DNA of 64,000 bases from Macrothele yani (Eukaryota > Arthropoda > Arachnida > Araneae > Macrothelidae): NCBI GenBank assembly GCA_039090855.1, contig CM077011.1, positions 27,247,001 through 27,311,000 of the forward strand. Reading direction: 5' to 3'. Of this stretch, positions 31,981 to 41,889 are shown piece after piece. How positions within the stretch are numbered: the stretch's first letter is position 1; every line of letters begins with the position of its first letter. A model generated the notes under the pieces. It did no database searches and was not told the origin of the DNA. It saw only the letters and a program-made list of their open reading frames with translations. The position numbers were made by a program, and so were the translations under genes.

Positions 31981-33408
31981 CATTGACGGGAAAAAAAATC
32001 CCAACACCACGAAAAAATAGTTGTAGAGGAAGGAAATGGCGGCAATTTATTTGTATAGGTAACATATTTAATCGATTAAGGTTTCAAGATCACAGCTTAA
32101 TGTAAGCGCGAGAAGAGCCATTTTAAATGTGAATTGCTGGTACATTAATAACCGGTGTAACCGCCAGAATGTTGAATGCAAGCACACAAACGTTCATGCA
32201 TTGTGTCGTACAGGTGCTGGATGTCAGTTTGTGGGATGGAGTTCCATGCCTGTTGCACTTGGTCGGTCAATACAGGGACGGTTAATGCTGGTTGGGGGTT
32301 ACGCTGGAGTTGTCGTCCAATGATGTCCCATACGTGCTCGATCGGTGAAAGATCTGGTGATCTAGCAGGCCACGGCAACATGTCGACACTCTGTAGAGCA
32401 CGTTGGGTTACAACAGCGGTATGCGGGCGAGCGTTATCCTGTTGGAAAACACCCCTGGAATGCTGTTCATGAATGGCAGCACAACAGGTTGTATCACCAG
32501 ACCGACGTACAGCTGTGCCGTCAGGGTGCGTGAGATAACCATGAGAGTGCTCCTGCTGTCATAGAAAATTGCTCCCCAGACCATAACTCCAGGTGTAGGT
32601 CCAGTGTGTCTCGGCCGCAGACAGGTTGGTTGCAGGCGCTCACCTGGTCTCCTTCTAACCAACACACGGCCATCACTGGCACCCAGGCAGAACCGGCTTT
32701 TATCAGAAAACACAACAGATCTCCACTCCGTCCTCCAATGAGCTGTAGCTTGACACCACTGACGTCGCAAACGGCAGTGGTTTGGAGTAAGTGGAATGCA
32801 CGCTACAGGGCGTCTGGCTCGTAGCTGTCCTTCAAGTAACCGATTTGTAACTGTTTGTTCTGTCACTGTGGTGGCAACTGCAGCTCGAATTGCTGCCGCA
32901 GACGTGGTAGGATGCGCCACGGCCATACGCCGCACACGGCGGTCTTCCCTCTCATTATTGCCACGTAGCCGGCCGGAACCCGGTCTTCTTGAGGCAGTAC
33001 CTTCCCTTGACCACCGCTAACAACAATCATGCACAGTGGCTACATTCCTACCAGTTCGTTCTGCAATATTGCGGAACGAAAATCCACCTTCTCGTAATCC
33101 TATTACACGACCTCGTTCAAACTCCGTGAGCTGTTGATAATGGCTTCTTCGTCTTCTTAAAGGCATTCTTGACTAACATCAACACACTACGTCGAATCTC
33201 AACGATAACTAACGCTTACGAACGTTACAGCGCGTATTTACAGCAAACCTGCTTTGCATGTTCCGAGGGGTGCTACTAGCGCCACACGTATGCGCCGAGC
33301 GCGAAATTTGCATAGACGTCATCTTACAGATGTACTCTCACCGCCTACCAACTGTCGTTTATCTAACACAACCCCTTCTTGGTGTTGGGATTTTTTTATC
33401 CGTCAGTG
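31981..33408 (-). mobile_element. Tc1-like transposon E
   Basis: Left end CATTGACGGGAAAAAAAATC and right end, reverse-complemented, CACTGACGGATAAAAAAATC, both continuing CCAACACCA. TA flanks both ends (31,979-31,980 and 33,409-33,410). At 1,428 bp it is within two bases of element D, and the proteins are related, though the inverted repeats differ in sequence. Confidence 0.95.
32145..33166 (-). pseudogene. Tc1-like transposase of element E, one stop and one frameshift
   Basis: Minus strand, start at 33,166 (MPLRRRRSHYQQLTEFERGR). The helix-turn-helix GLREGGFSFRNIAERTGRN is followed by an in-frame stop at 33,017-33,019. Next come RRMAVAHPTTSAAAIRAAV, HWRTEWRSVVFSDKSRFCLG (first Asp), and after a one-base frame change near 32,455 the second Asp in FQQDNARPH, then MLPWPARSPDLSPIEHVWDI (Glu) and the C-terminus IQHSGGYTGY. 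I count 32 residues between the second Asp and the Glu. About 340 codons, the same length as element D. Confidence 0.9.
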
Positions 33409-33410
33409 TA

Positions 33411-34730
33411 TTTACTTTTGCGTCTCAATATCTTCTTGCGAAAATAACATTCACTAATCCACCTATACCTGAGAACAGCTGAACGTCAGTAATCAGTAAA
33501 CCTTATTGTTTGTTGTAATTATTTAATTCCACATAGTACGCACCGGGCTGTTGCTCATTGTTGTTGTGAGTGACGCGAATAAATGCAATGTATTGTACGT
33601 GAATAAATGTATACTCTCTAATTACTCGTTTTATTTCACACCCACAAAGATCTGGTAATGTGAAAGATGCATAGCACAAATCATCTACAAAGAGTACCAG
33701 GGTACTGTCTCGATTTTTTTATATAAAAAAAATTGTTGACTGGAAATTTTTGGCCACCGATCGTAGCCCCTTTTCAAGTTAGGATCGGAGATTGTAGAAT
33801 CCAGTCTCCGCTGGATTATTATTATGGCAAGTGCATTGTTTTCACTGCAAACATCATCACATGTAATCGACATATGCCGAATATTTATTTGATCAAATCA
33901 ACGTACCTTTTAGATTTAAAAATTTTACAAATCGTTTACCGATGAGCCTGAATCTTTTTGTTTAGTAGTGATAATCTTTTCCATTTTCCATTATTTTCAA
34001 TTAAAATGCCGTGGGTTGCAATAAATTATCTCTTGGTTTTTTACTGTTTTGTAATCTACGACAAGGTTTGCAAACTAAACACATAAAAGGAACGCTGCCT
34101 TGCCTCCCTGCATTGTGGGACTGACACTTATCAAGCGTAGGATCACAATGCAACAGCTAGGCGTTCAAAATAAATTCTTTTTCTGATGTTTTCAATGCAG
34201 CCCACACAAACTGAGACCATTCTGTGGGGATGACGGGACCTGATGTTATCGATTTCAATAGAGATTACCCCACAATTTGCACAAGATTTAAAGGTGAAAC
34301 CTTGAAAAGAGACCAAGCTTTTCCGCTAAGTAGTTAGGTCTTTTGTTGGGGGTGACAGTACATAATGTATTTGACACAAATAGTCCTTAATTCTTTCAAT
34401 ACTTGACTTCTGTGGAAAGGGAAGCGAAACTTTCCTGTTATTAAATAAAATGAGGGATGACTACCTCACAAAAGGTTCTGCTATCCTTTTGAATATTGTG
34501 ATTCCGTTCCCACAAAAGTGATCCAATGATAAATGTATGCTGTGTTTTCTTGAATCTGAGTACGAATTGGACTGTTGACTACATGGTGCGCTAAAAAAAT
34601 TTCTACAGCTTCTGTAAACAAAACATTTTTGAGAAATCGGTTAATGAGAAATGTTAGAAACATTTAATCCGTGTGATTCCCTCTATCTTTCCACGTCCGT
34701 GTCATTGAGTTCTTAAACTCATACAGAGCA
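33411..34730. other. No gene seen
   Basis: AT-rich sequence without terminal repeats or recognisable domains. Short frames at 33,685-33,945 overlap on both strands and are treated as chance. Confidence 0.35.
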
Positions 34731-34915
34731 TCGCGGCCACCGTGGCGTTGTGGTGTAAAAACTGGCTTCTAGTGTGCTCAGGTTCAGGCCCCAAATGAGG
34801 CTGTGTTAGTGTTGTGTACAACACTGGCTCTTTCCATTCCCTGCAACTAGTGTTCCTAAATTAGGGACGGCGGCAGCTCAAAGCCCTTAGAGTTGCTCAC
34901 GGTGGTCATTAAAAA
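34731..34915 (+). repeat. SINE-1 copy, diverged
   Basis: GGCCACCGTGGCGTTGTGGTGT in the head, then AACACTGGCTCTTTCCATTCC, CCTAAATTAGGGACG and TTGCTCACGGTGGTCATTAA with an A tail. Confidence 0.8.
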
Positions 34916-35290
34916 AAATACTGAAAATCACGTTATCACACCTCGAGGCCCATCTTGAGGCCATCACACGCGGTTGATCATAATATAAGAAGTTCAGGTG
35001 GCCTTTTTCTGGTAGATCTGCTTCAGGAATTGCATTTTGAGTAGAAATTCGTTCGAAACCATTCTGTAAATACTGTGCAAGTAGATATGATGAAAAGACT
35101 ATCGTGCTGATTGATATACAAATAAAGAAGATAGCTGTCTAAGCACGAACACTTTAGCTCAAACCAATTACAACACTCAAATGAAGCTAAGACGTATCAC
35201 CGGTATCAAAAGTATACACAGTTAAAACCATGACGACACAAATAACTCATTCCATTGAGGTTTAAAAAGGTTTAATGTTAAAAACTTGCG

Positions 35291-35328
35291 AGATCTTTCG
35301 AACCTACGACTTATCGGTTCATCATCAG
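35291..35328 (-). ncRNA. Hammerhead-ribozyme-like core in the left pLTR
   Basis: On the minus strand it reads CTGATGA (35,328-35,322), a stem GAACC/GGTTC and GAAA (35,299-35,296), then GATCTC. It is the mirror copy of the core at 35,883. On the coding strand of this PLE it lies downstream of the coding piece and in sense, which is where a self-cleaving transcript motif would be expected. Confidence 0.45.
35299..35322 (-). other. Placeholder for core orientation, see ribozyme entry
   Basis: The antisense core in the left arm spans 35,291-35,328; it is described in the hammerhead-like entries for 35,291 and 35,883. Confidence 0.1.
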
Positions 35329-35552
35329 GCACCAAAACTCGCAAGGTGCACATGAAACGTAGTGGTTATATACACGTGTGGTTATGGGCAAAGAACGCGC
35401 ATGCGTACAAGTCGGGACAGTATGAGGTCATAAAATACATACATTTAAAATAACCTGTCGGGTAAAAAACACATAATGGTTGTCATAAATATAAGAAATA
35501 TAAAATGAAGGTCAAAGTTCCCTCGCCTGAGTTCTACACATGCACAACAAAA

Positions 35553-35787
35553 TCAATGGTTGTCTAGTCTTGTTTCTTGGCCTTTCAGTAGGTATCGCCA
35601 AGGTGCTGGTATATTGGATGGAGCTTCATCATTACAACATTGTTCATTCAAATGATAAATATACAAGCTCTCGAGAAACAACAGGCCATTTTTAGTTTTG
35701 GTCGTCGATAACAGTTTTACATTGTCCCAGTCAGGATAGTGCTCTCCTTTTAGTACCTCTCGCGCTAAAGAAGTTGTTAGGGCATGT
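35553..35787 (-). pseudogene. PLE GIY-YIG endonuclease C-terminal remnant
   Basis: About 78 codons on the minus strand ending at a stop at 35,553: LAREVLKGEHYPDWDNVKLL, then LFLESLYIYHLNEQCCNDEA and APWRYLLKG. The HYPDWDNVKLL plus ExLYIYHLN pattern is typical of the final part of PLE GIY-YIG domains. The GIY and YIG strands themselves are missing because the copy is 5'-truncated at the right arm. It cannot be active. Confidence 0.7.
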
Positions 35788-35882
35788 ATACTGTCCCGAC
35801 TTGTACGCATGCGCGTTCTTTGCCCATAACCACACGTGCATATAACCACTACGTTTCATGTGCACCTTGCGAGTTTTGGTGC

Positions 35883-35921
35883 CTGATGATGAACCGATAA
35901 GTCGTAGGTTCGAAAGATCTC
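35883..35921 (+). ncRNA. Hammerhead-ribozyme-like core in the right pLTR
   Basis: CTGATGA (35,883-35,889), then stem II GAACC (35,891-35,895) pairing with GGTTC (35,907-35,911), then GAAA (35,912-35,915) and GATCTC ending at 35,921. TGC before the core can pair with GCA after it as a short stem I. Type I hammerheads with very short stem III are known in PLE pLTRs. An extra T at 35,890 between the core and stem II departs from the consensus, so activity is uncertain. Confidence 0.45.
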
Positions 35922-36106
35922 GCAAGTTTTTAACATTAAACCTTTTTAAACCTCAATGGAATGAGTTATTTGTGTCGTCATGGTTTTAACTGTGTATACT
36001 TTTGATACCGGTGATACGTCTTAGCTTAATTTGAGTGTTGTAATTGGTTTGAGCTAAAGTGTTCGTGCTTAGACAGCTATCTTCTTTATTTGTATACTGT
36101 GCAAGT

Positions 36107-37030
36107 GTCAACCAGGTTTTGAACTATTAAATGAATTAATAAATTTCCATAAAATGCTTTTAAAAAAACCCCCAAAGATAATGTTCTCTCTCTCTTTCTT
36201 TCTGTTTTTGTACGTGTGCATGGGGGAACTCTTGAATTTGGAACAACTGGTCGCAGTGATTTGATTCCTCAATAACTTACTCATAGGGAATGAGGTACTG
36301 CGTATGTAATTTCCACTTAACTTTGGGAATCACGGTATTTAGTTGAGTACGGGAGGCGTTCCAGATTTCTCGGGCGAAAGCAACTTGATTTGCAGCATGA
36401 GCACAACGGATTCTTCGGTGGAAATCGTAGTCCCTCCAAATGAGATTTTGCCCAAAATAATATGTATATTTATATATTCATACAGTATCTTTCAATGTAA
36501 TCATCAAAGACATTGTTTAGGCACTTATCGATATGTGTTACAATAGTTGTTGTTGTTTTTTTCTTTCGTTTAGAGTTCTTGTCTTGTAACTAAAGCACAG
36601 CAATTTTACTTCTTCGTCTGCGGTGAAGCAACGAGAACATTATTACATTCTGAAGTGCGCCCGATGTTAGTAATCAAGAAAACTATGCTTAGAAGTCAAT
36701 GAAATAAGCAATCCAGCATAATAACGGAAGTTGAATGAAATACAAAGGCAGATCAATAAGTAAGTTCCGGTGATCTTTGGAAGCGGACTATGGTCATGTA
36801 AATCGTCATTACACTCTTCTAAGTAGAAGGCGTCGTTTGGCGCTGTATTTTTAATAAAAAAGACAAAGCGCTAGAGAACAGATTCAAATCAAAATGACGG
36901 CCCGTCTGGAAACATGGTCTCACTCGGAGGTACACGCGTGACTAGCTTGAGCGATATAACACGTGACATCGAAAGGAACATTTGCCTTTACCGCAATCGG
37001 ATGCAAGGTAACCTGTCTGTCTTCTTGCGC
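36107..37030. other. No gene seen
   Basis: Contains a CTCTCTCTTTCTTTC tract near 36,187. The 36,343-36,546 frame has no motif. Confidence 0.35.
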
Positions 37031-37033
37031 CAA

Positions 37034-37035
<2 letters not shown>

Positions 37036-37073
<38 letters not shown>
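37036..37073. repeat. (CA)n microsatellite
   Basis: About 19 uninterrupted CA dinucleotides. The flanking sequence has a nearby direct repeat: CAATGTTTCCAGGCGG occurs at about 37,144 and 37,204. Confidence 0.95.
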
Positions 37074-37074
<1 letters not shown>

Positions 37075-37310
37075 TTCGCAATGGATCTCCGCTGTCGGAG
37101 TTTTATGTGCCCAGAGAAACGCCACGCATGCCTCCGAATGAGACAATGTTTCCAGGCGGAGCGTTATTTCAAACTTCAATCTCGCGCGTACCTTCGAATA
37201 AGGCAATGTTTCCAGGCGGGGCGTTATTTTCACTTCAATCTCTCCTCTAGCACGCTGCACCTGCATTCAAACTCCTGTGACAAATAACGAGCTGTAGTCA
37301 AGAGAGAGAT

Positions 37311-37515
37311 TCAACTCGGTGGCGCAGTGGTGCAAGTGGTGGCTTATGACAATTCGTCCGAGATGGGTCCCAGATCGAATTCCGGTGAGGCATGGATTAT
37401 GTTTTATAGCACTGGCTCTCTCCCTTCCCTGGAGCTAGGGGCCCTAAATTATGGGTAGGCGACTGCTTATGTCACACTGAGTTGCTCCCGGTATTCGTTA
37501 AACCCTCTAACAAAA
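37311..37515 (+). repeat. SINE-1 copy
   Basis: Head AACTCGGTGGCGCAGTGG, B-box region AGATCGAATTCCGG, GGCATGGATTATG, CTGGCTCTCTCCCTTCCC and GTTAAACCCTCTAAC. Confidence 0.85.
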
Positions 37516-37874
37516 TAAAACAAAAGTCAAGAAAGTGAAATGACGTTGAGAAACACACTTTACATATCCTAATCCGCTGCCAAAGATCATTGGAAGATAC
37601 GTTTCGGTTACAAACACATGCTTAACAAATGCAGAAAACATTTTCATGATGAGGAAAGCTTGTCTGGAAAAGTTTAAAGAAAGTAATTAAACTGTTGAAA
37701 AAGGTACTCCCTGGAACTACATCAGAAGCAGAAATTTTCGAGATAGTATGAACCTTGCTGTTTTAGAATATGCGCTCATAATTTGTTAATATTAATTTTA
37801 TACGGTGCTTTTTCTCTCTCCGAGTAAGCGAAACAGCACACGAATCAATATTAGAATGATTACTTCTCTATTCT

Positions 37875-38052
37875 CTATCTTCTGACCATTCGTCCGAGAA
37901 GGGTCCAGTTCGAATCCCGGTGAGGCGTGGATGTTGTGTTTGTCTTACGGCATTGGCTCTCTCGCATCCCTGGAATCAATGATCCTATATTAGGGAGGAA
38001 CGACTGCTTGCTAGCTCATCGAGTTGCTCACGGTGGTCGTTAAATCCCTAAA
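37875..38052 (+). repeat. SINE-1 copy, 5'-truncated
   Basis: Starts at CTGACCATTCGTCCGAGAAG, so the A box is missing. The B box CAGTTCGAATCCCGG, body, CACGGTGGTCGTTAAA and an A-rich tail follow. Confidence 0.85.
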
Positions 38053-38199
38053 CAAAAACAACCAAATCATTTGATTAGTTTTAAATAGGGCCCAAAAAAT
38101 TACATTGTGTATCTAAAGAAATGTTTCGTCAATAAATCTGTTCTAACACCCATATTTTACTGATTTTTTACTAGTATCATTGCTAGACCGCCGAACACA

Positions 38200-38407
38200 A
38201 ATACCTACGGTATTATTGCTTATTAATACCATAATAATGTGTATAATTTTACAATATAATACTTGTATAGCATTAATGTTTCTTAGTATCATAATAATTT
38301 GCATAATTTTATAGTACAGTACTGATATAGTATTAGTGTCCCTTAGTATCGCAATAATTTGCGTAATTAATACCCATATTGTATTGGTGTTCGTTAGTTT
38401 CATAATA
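38200..38407 (+). repeat. ~62-bp tandem repeat, left block
   Basis: About 3.5 copies of a unit TTAGTATCATAATAATTTGC... followed by TTTTAYAGTA and TGTATAGTATTAATG. Further unit pieces stand at 39,779-39,815 and 40,262-40,362, so the array was split by the foldback element and a SINE. Confidence 0.8.
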
Positions 38408-39778
38408 AATCAATGAAAGAAGAAATATTCCTCATAATACATGGGAAATCGATAGAATATTCAAATCAAACAGAATATAAATTCCGAATTTGCTTGTACC
38501 ACTTACTGGTCATGCACAGATAAATCAATGAAGGAAGAAACATTCCTCATAATACATGGGAAATCGATAGAATATTCAAAGCAAATAGAATATAAATTCC
38601 GAATTTGCTTGTACCACTTACTGGTCATCCACAGATAAATCAATGAAGGAAGAAATATTCCTCAAAATGCATGGGAAATTGATAGAATATTCAAAGCAAA
38701 CAGAATATAAATTCCGAATTCGCTTGTTACACTTACTGGTCATCCACATATAAATCAATGAAGGAAGAAATATTCCGCATAATACATGGGAAATCGATAG
38801 AATATTTCTAGCAAACAGAATATAAATTCCGATTTTGCTTGTACCACTTACTGGTCATCCACAGATAAATCAGTGAAGGAAGAAATATTTCTCATAATGC
38901 ATGGGAAATCGATAGAATATTCAAAGCAAACAGAATATAAATTCCGAATTCGCTTGTTACACTTACTGGTCATCCACATATAAATCAATGAAGGAAGAAA
39001 TATTCCACATAATACATGGGAAATCGATAGAATATTCAAAGCAAACAGAATATAAATTCCGAATTTGCTTGTAACACTTACTGGTCATCCATGTAACATC
39101 TCTCAGAAAACTTGAAAATTTTCATCTCCCTGGAGCGGGAATCGAATCCGCATCTCCCGATTTCAATTCAATTTATTGGTTTAGCTGTTATCATACACAT
39201 GCGAAATACTCATTAGGAATAGAAAATTAGTAGACATATAACAGCTAGGAAGATCAGGAAAAAAGGCCAAAATGACCTGTCAAGTCCTGATCTCATTTCG
39301 TAAAAATCACAAGTCAAGTAGTAAAATAACCAACATCAATTAGACATAGTGTTAAATGTATTAGATAGTAGTAAATGCATGTTAACGATGTCTCAATGTG
39401 TTGAGAGCAATATTCATAGGGAACAAATAGTAGTGTTAGTAAGTTGTATTATCCAACAAAATCATACATTTACATTTCATAGCTGTAAGTAATAAGGGCA
39501 CCTTTGGCAACTTTTAATCCGAAGAACCCTCACACACTCATTCGCAATGCTATCAATGATACGTCATCCATTCTATTTTATGAGTTATTATCCCCCCATC
39601 CCCTCATACGTCCATGCCCCCACCCTATTCTTCCTTTCGAGTATACTAATTCTACTCATACTCGAAAGAAAATCGGGAGATGCGGGTTCGATTTCCGCTC
39701 AAGGCGATGAAATTTTCAACTTTTCAGTGAGATGTTACATGGATTTCAGAATTTATATTCAGTTTTCTCTGAATATTC
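38408..39778. mobile_element. Foldback-like element built on 115-bp tandem units, 13-bp flank duplication
   Basis: Six units start at 38,406, 38,521, 38,635, 38,751, 38,865 and 38,981 (period 114-116). Units 3 and 5 share CGCTTGTTACACTTAC while 2 and 4 share GCTTGTACCACTTAC, so the true period is a dimer of about 230 bp. After them an arm of about 75 bp (39,090-39,165, ATGTAACATCTC to CATCTCCCGATTTC) is repeated inverted at 39,669-39,742, followed by a truncated inverted unit (GAATTTATATTCAG). TAGTTTCATAATA at 38,395-38,407 and 39,779-39,791 looks like a target duplication. No protein is encoded. Confidence 0.75.
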
Positions 39779-39841
39779 TAGTTTCATAATAATTTGCATC
39801 ATTTTCCAGTACCTGTGAGAGAGAAGCGTATGTCCCCAATT

Positions 39842-40060
39842 TTTTTTTATTTTTTTTTTTTTTTTTGATTGAAGGTTTAACGACCACCGTGAGCAACTCA
39901 AAAGTCTCCTCCCTAATTTAGGGTCACTGGTTCCAGGGAAGGGAGAGAGCCAGTTCCGTAAGACAAAAACAATTCATGCCTCAGAGAGATTCGAACCCGA
40001 ACCCTTCTCGAACGAATGGTGATGAGCCAGCGCTTAGACCACTGCGCCACTGGCGCGGAA
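39842..40060 (-). repeat. SINE-1 copy, minus strand
   Basis: T-run, then AGGTTTAACGACCACCGTGA, TTTAGGGTCACTGGTTCCAG, TCGAACCCGAACCC (B box in antisense) and ACCACTGCGCCACTGGCGC (A-box head in antisense). It splits the 62-bp repeat array. Confidence 0.9.
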
Positions 40061-41440
40061 AGTCTCTAATTTACCCTTCCTCTTAAGTCTTACGTAAATT
40101 TGTTATTTCGCCGCTTCATTTTCTTTCTTAAGAGCACATTATTTACCCGAATTTTCTTTTGCGATTCCGCGAAGTTGAGTCAATGTAAATAAAAATTTAT
40201 ATCTAATGCATACAGTGATGGAGAGAGGGAAGTATATGGACATTTGCTCCGATTGTTAACATTGTAAGACCGAGTTAGTGCTCATTGTTATCATAATAAT
40301 TTATGCAGTTTTACAGTACAATACCTGTATAGTATTAATGTTCATTAGTATCGTGTAGTGCCATTGCGAGGGCCGTGTGTATTACGCAGGGTGTTGCCAG
40401 TTTATATTTATTTACCCATCTGTCCATCCAGATCTTCACGATTCCATTACGTGTGGGAAGCTCCGTTGGTATTGTACTTTTAACTGATATACCAAAGCAG
40501 GTAAATGCACTCTTAAGCACGTGAAGTTTTTCCAGTTATATATATCCATACCTTAAAGAAGCAATTTTCAGCATCCCACAGGCGGAAGGAATCCGGTTCC
40601 CCAATATTTCAGTCGTGACTAGTAAATGATGTCAACATATAAACACATTCATTAATAACGCATTTATATTCTAGGATTGTACTTATTCGGTCTCGAAACT
40701 GCAATAGAATTTTGCTGATTATTTTAGAAAGCAGTCATTACCCATGGATTCACCCCAACTCGGATTAGAAAGCATAACGTCTGATGAAGTCCTAGAAAGC
40801 GTTTCTGAAGTTCCTCACGCCTATTTCGCTGTTGAAAAATGGGTCACTATGTAGCCTCATATGCAGCAGCTTCTGCTATAACTTCCATCTGCTTGCTGCA
40901 GAGTTTAACGAACCAATCTACATTCGTTCAGTGTCAAGTGATTTTCACCTCTTTGAAATTCAAGGAGCTCTTGATAGCGTCAAGTAATACCCACGTTCTG
41001 TATTTCATTTCGAATTGGTTACGCGGAAGCTTTATATAGTCCATTTCACTCTGCTTCATCTAAGACCTACTTTTGTTTGCTTTTTTGCTCTGTCATTTTT
41101 ACTTCTTAATTTAAGCTACTGGCTCTAATTTCGTGAAGATTTTTTGCAGGGAGGAGGTCCTTGGTTGAGTCGTTCTGTAAACACTCATTTACATGCTTTC
41201 TTGATTCTGCCATCATACACACTTTAGGACTGCAGCTCCCTCCCGTCCACACTCATTCTCCTACACCCCCACCCCTGTTTCTCTTGCGTGTTGTGCCTGA
41301 AATTTCTGAGTAACTCGTGCAAGTAAATGAAAGTTTCCGATTATCCTTATTTATTAAACAAATGCAAGCCACATATTCTGCTTTTCTTTTCATTTTCTAA
41401 ATTAAAAGTCATGTGTTATTGTTATATGCAGACTATATAC
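40061..41440. other. No gene; one 62-bp repeat remnant
   Basis: A unit of the 38.2-kb array recurs at about 40,262-40,362. The rest shows no domain or structure I can name. Confidence 0.4.
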
Positions 41441-41442
41441 AC

Positions 41443-41490
41443 AGCCGAGTCACATTATTTTGACCACCTCCTGGACTGCTGAAACAGTGT
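41443..41490 (+). mobile_element. Solo Tc1-like terminal repeat
   Basis: CACAGCCGAGTCACATTATT then TTGACCACCTCC matches the terminal repeat type of transposon A, next to a TA. No transposase follows in this orientation. Confidence 0.6.
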
Positions 41491-41889
41491 TAACAATATG
41501 CTCCGGAACAACACTTTCAGGCCAACCAGGCCTAGGATCGAGTTCTGCAGACAAAGACCCATTTTTGAAATTATGGTGCCATCTAAAAATCGTTCATTCA
41601 CCCAACATTTGTCTTTCTAAGCTTTTTTCATTAAATCAACTGTTTCTGGAGCCGTTTTACCCAAACGATAGCAAAATTTTATCGCACAACGCGTTTCACT
41701 TCTTAACTCTGAATCACTCACTTCCAAAGCTGTATTGCGAAATGCAGACATACCTTACAAGACTGCGCAATAACAAAACCAGAATCGTCTGCCACGGCTA
41801 ATAACTGTTGTCATAGATACTTCCTTAATTCAGTTAGTCGTCTGCGTGGTTATTTTTCACCTTCACACTGTTGCCAACTCAAAAAAAAA

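Larger units (their letters stand above)
35083..36093 (-). mobile_element. Penelope-like element 2: inverted pLTRs, tail, 13-bp target duplication
   Basis: ATACTGTGCAAGT stands at 35,070-35,082 and 36,094-36,106, a perfect 13-bp target-site duplication that bounds the insertion. Inside are two inverted arms of 309 bp each (35,115-35,423 and 35,788-36,096) with only a couple of mismatches; the right arm overlaps the first bases of the duplication. A 32-bp single-copy extension (35,083-35,114) lies between the duplication and the left arm, which fits the short tail described for PLE copies. The interior of 364 bp carries the end of the PLE protein on the minus strand. The near-identity of the arms suggests recent insertion or gene conversion. 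Confidence 0.9.

Noticed and set aside
35322..35328. A separate entry for the left-arm core with reversed coordinates
   Set aside because: One feature line gives start 35,322 and end 35,299 in error; it is superseded by the entry at 35,291-35,328 and should be ignored.
36914..37287. Frames of 68-95 codons around the CA repeat
   Set aside because: They translate the microsatellite (HTHTHT, CVCVCV) and have no other support.
38406..39090. CRISPR array
   Set aside because: The units are directly adjacent 115-bp tandem copies without unique spacers, in a eukaryotic setting.
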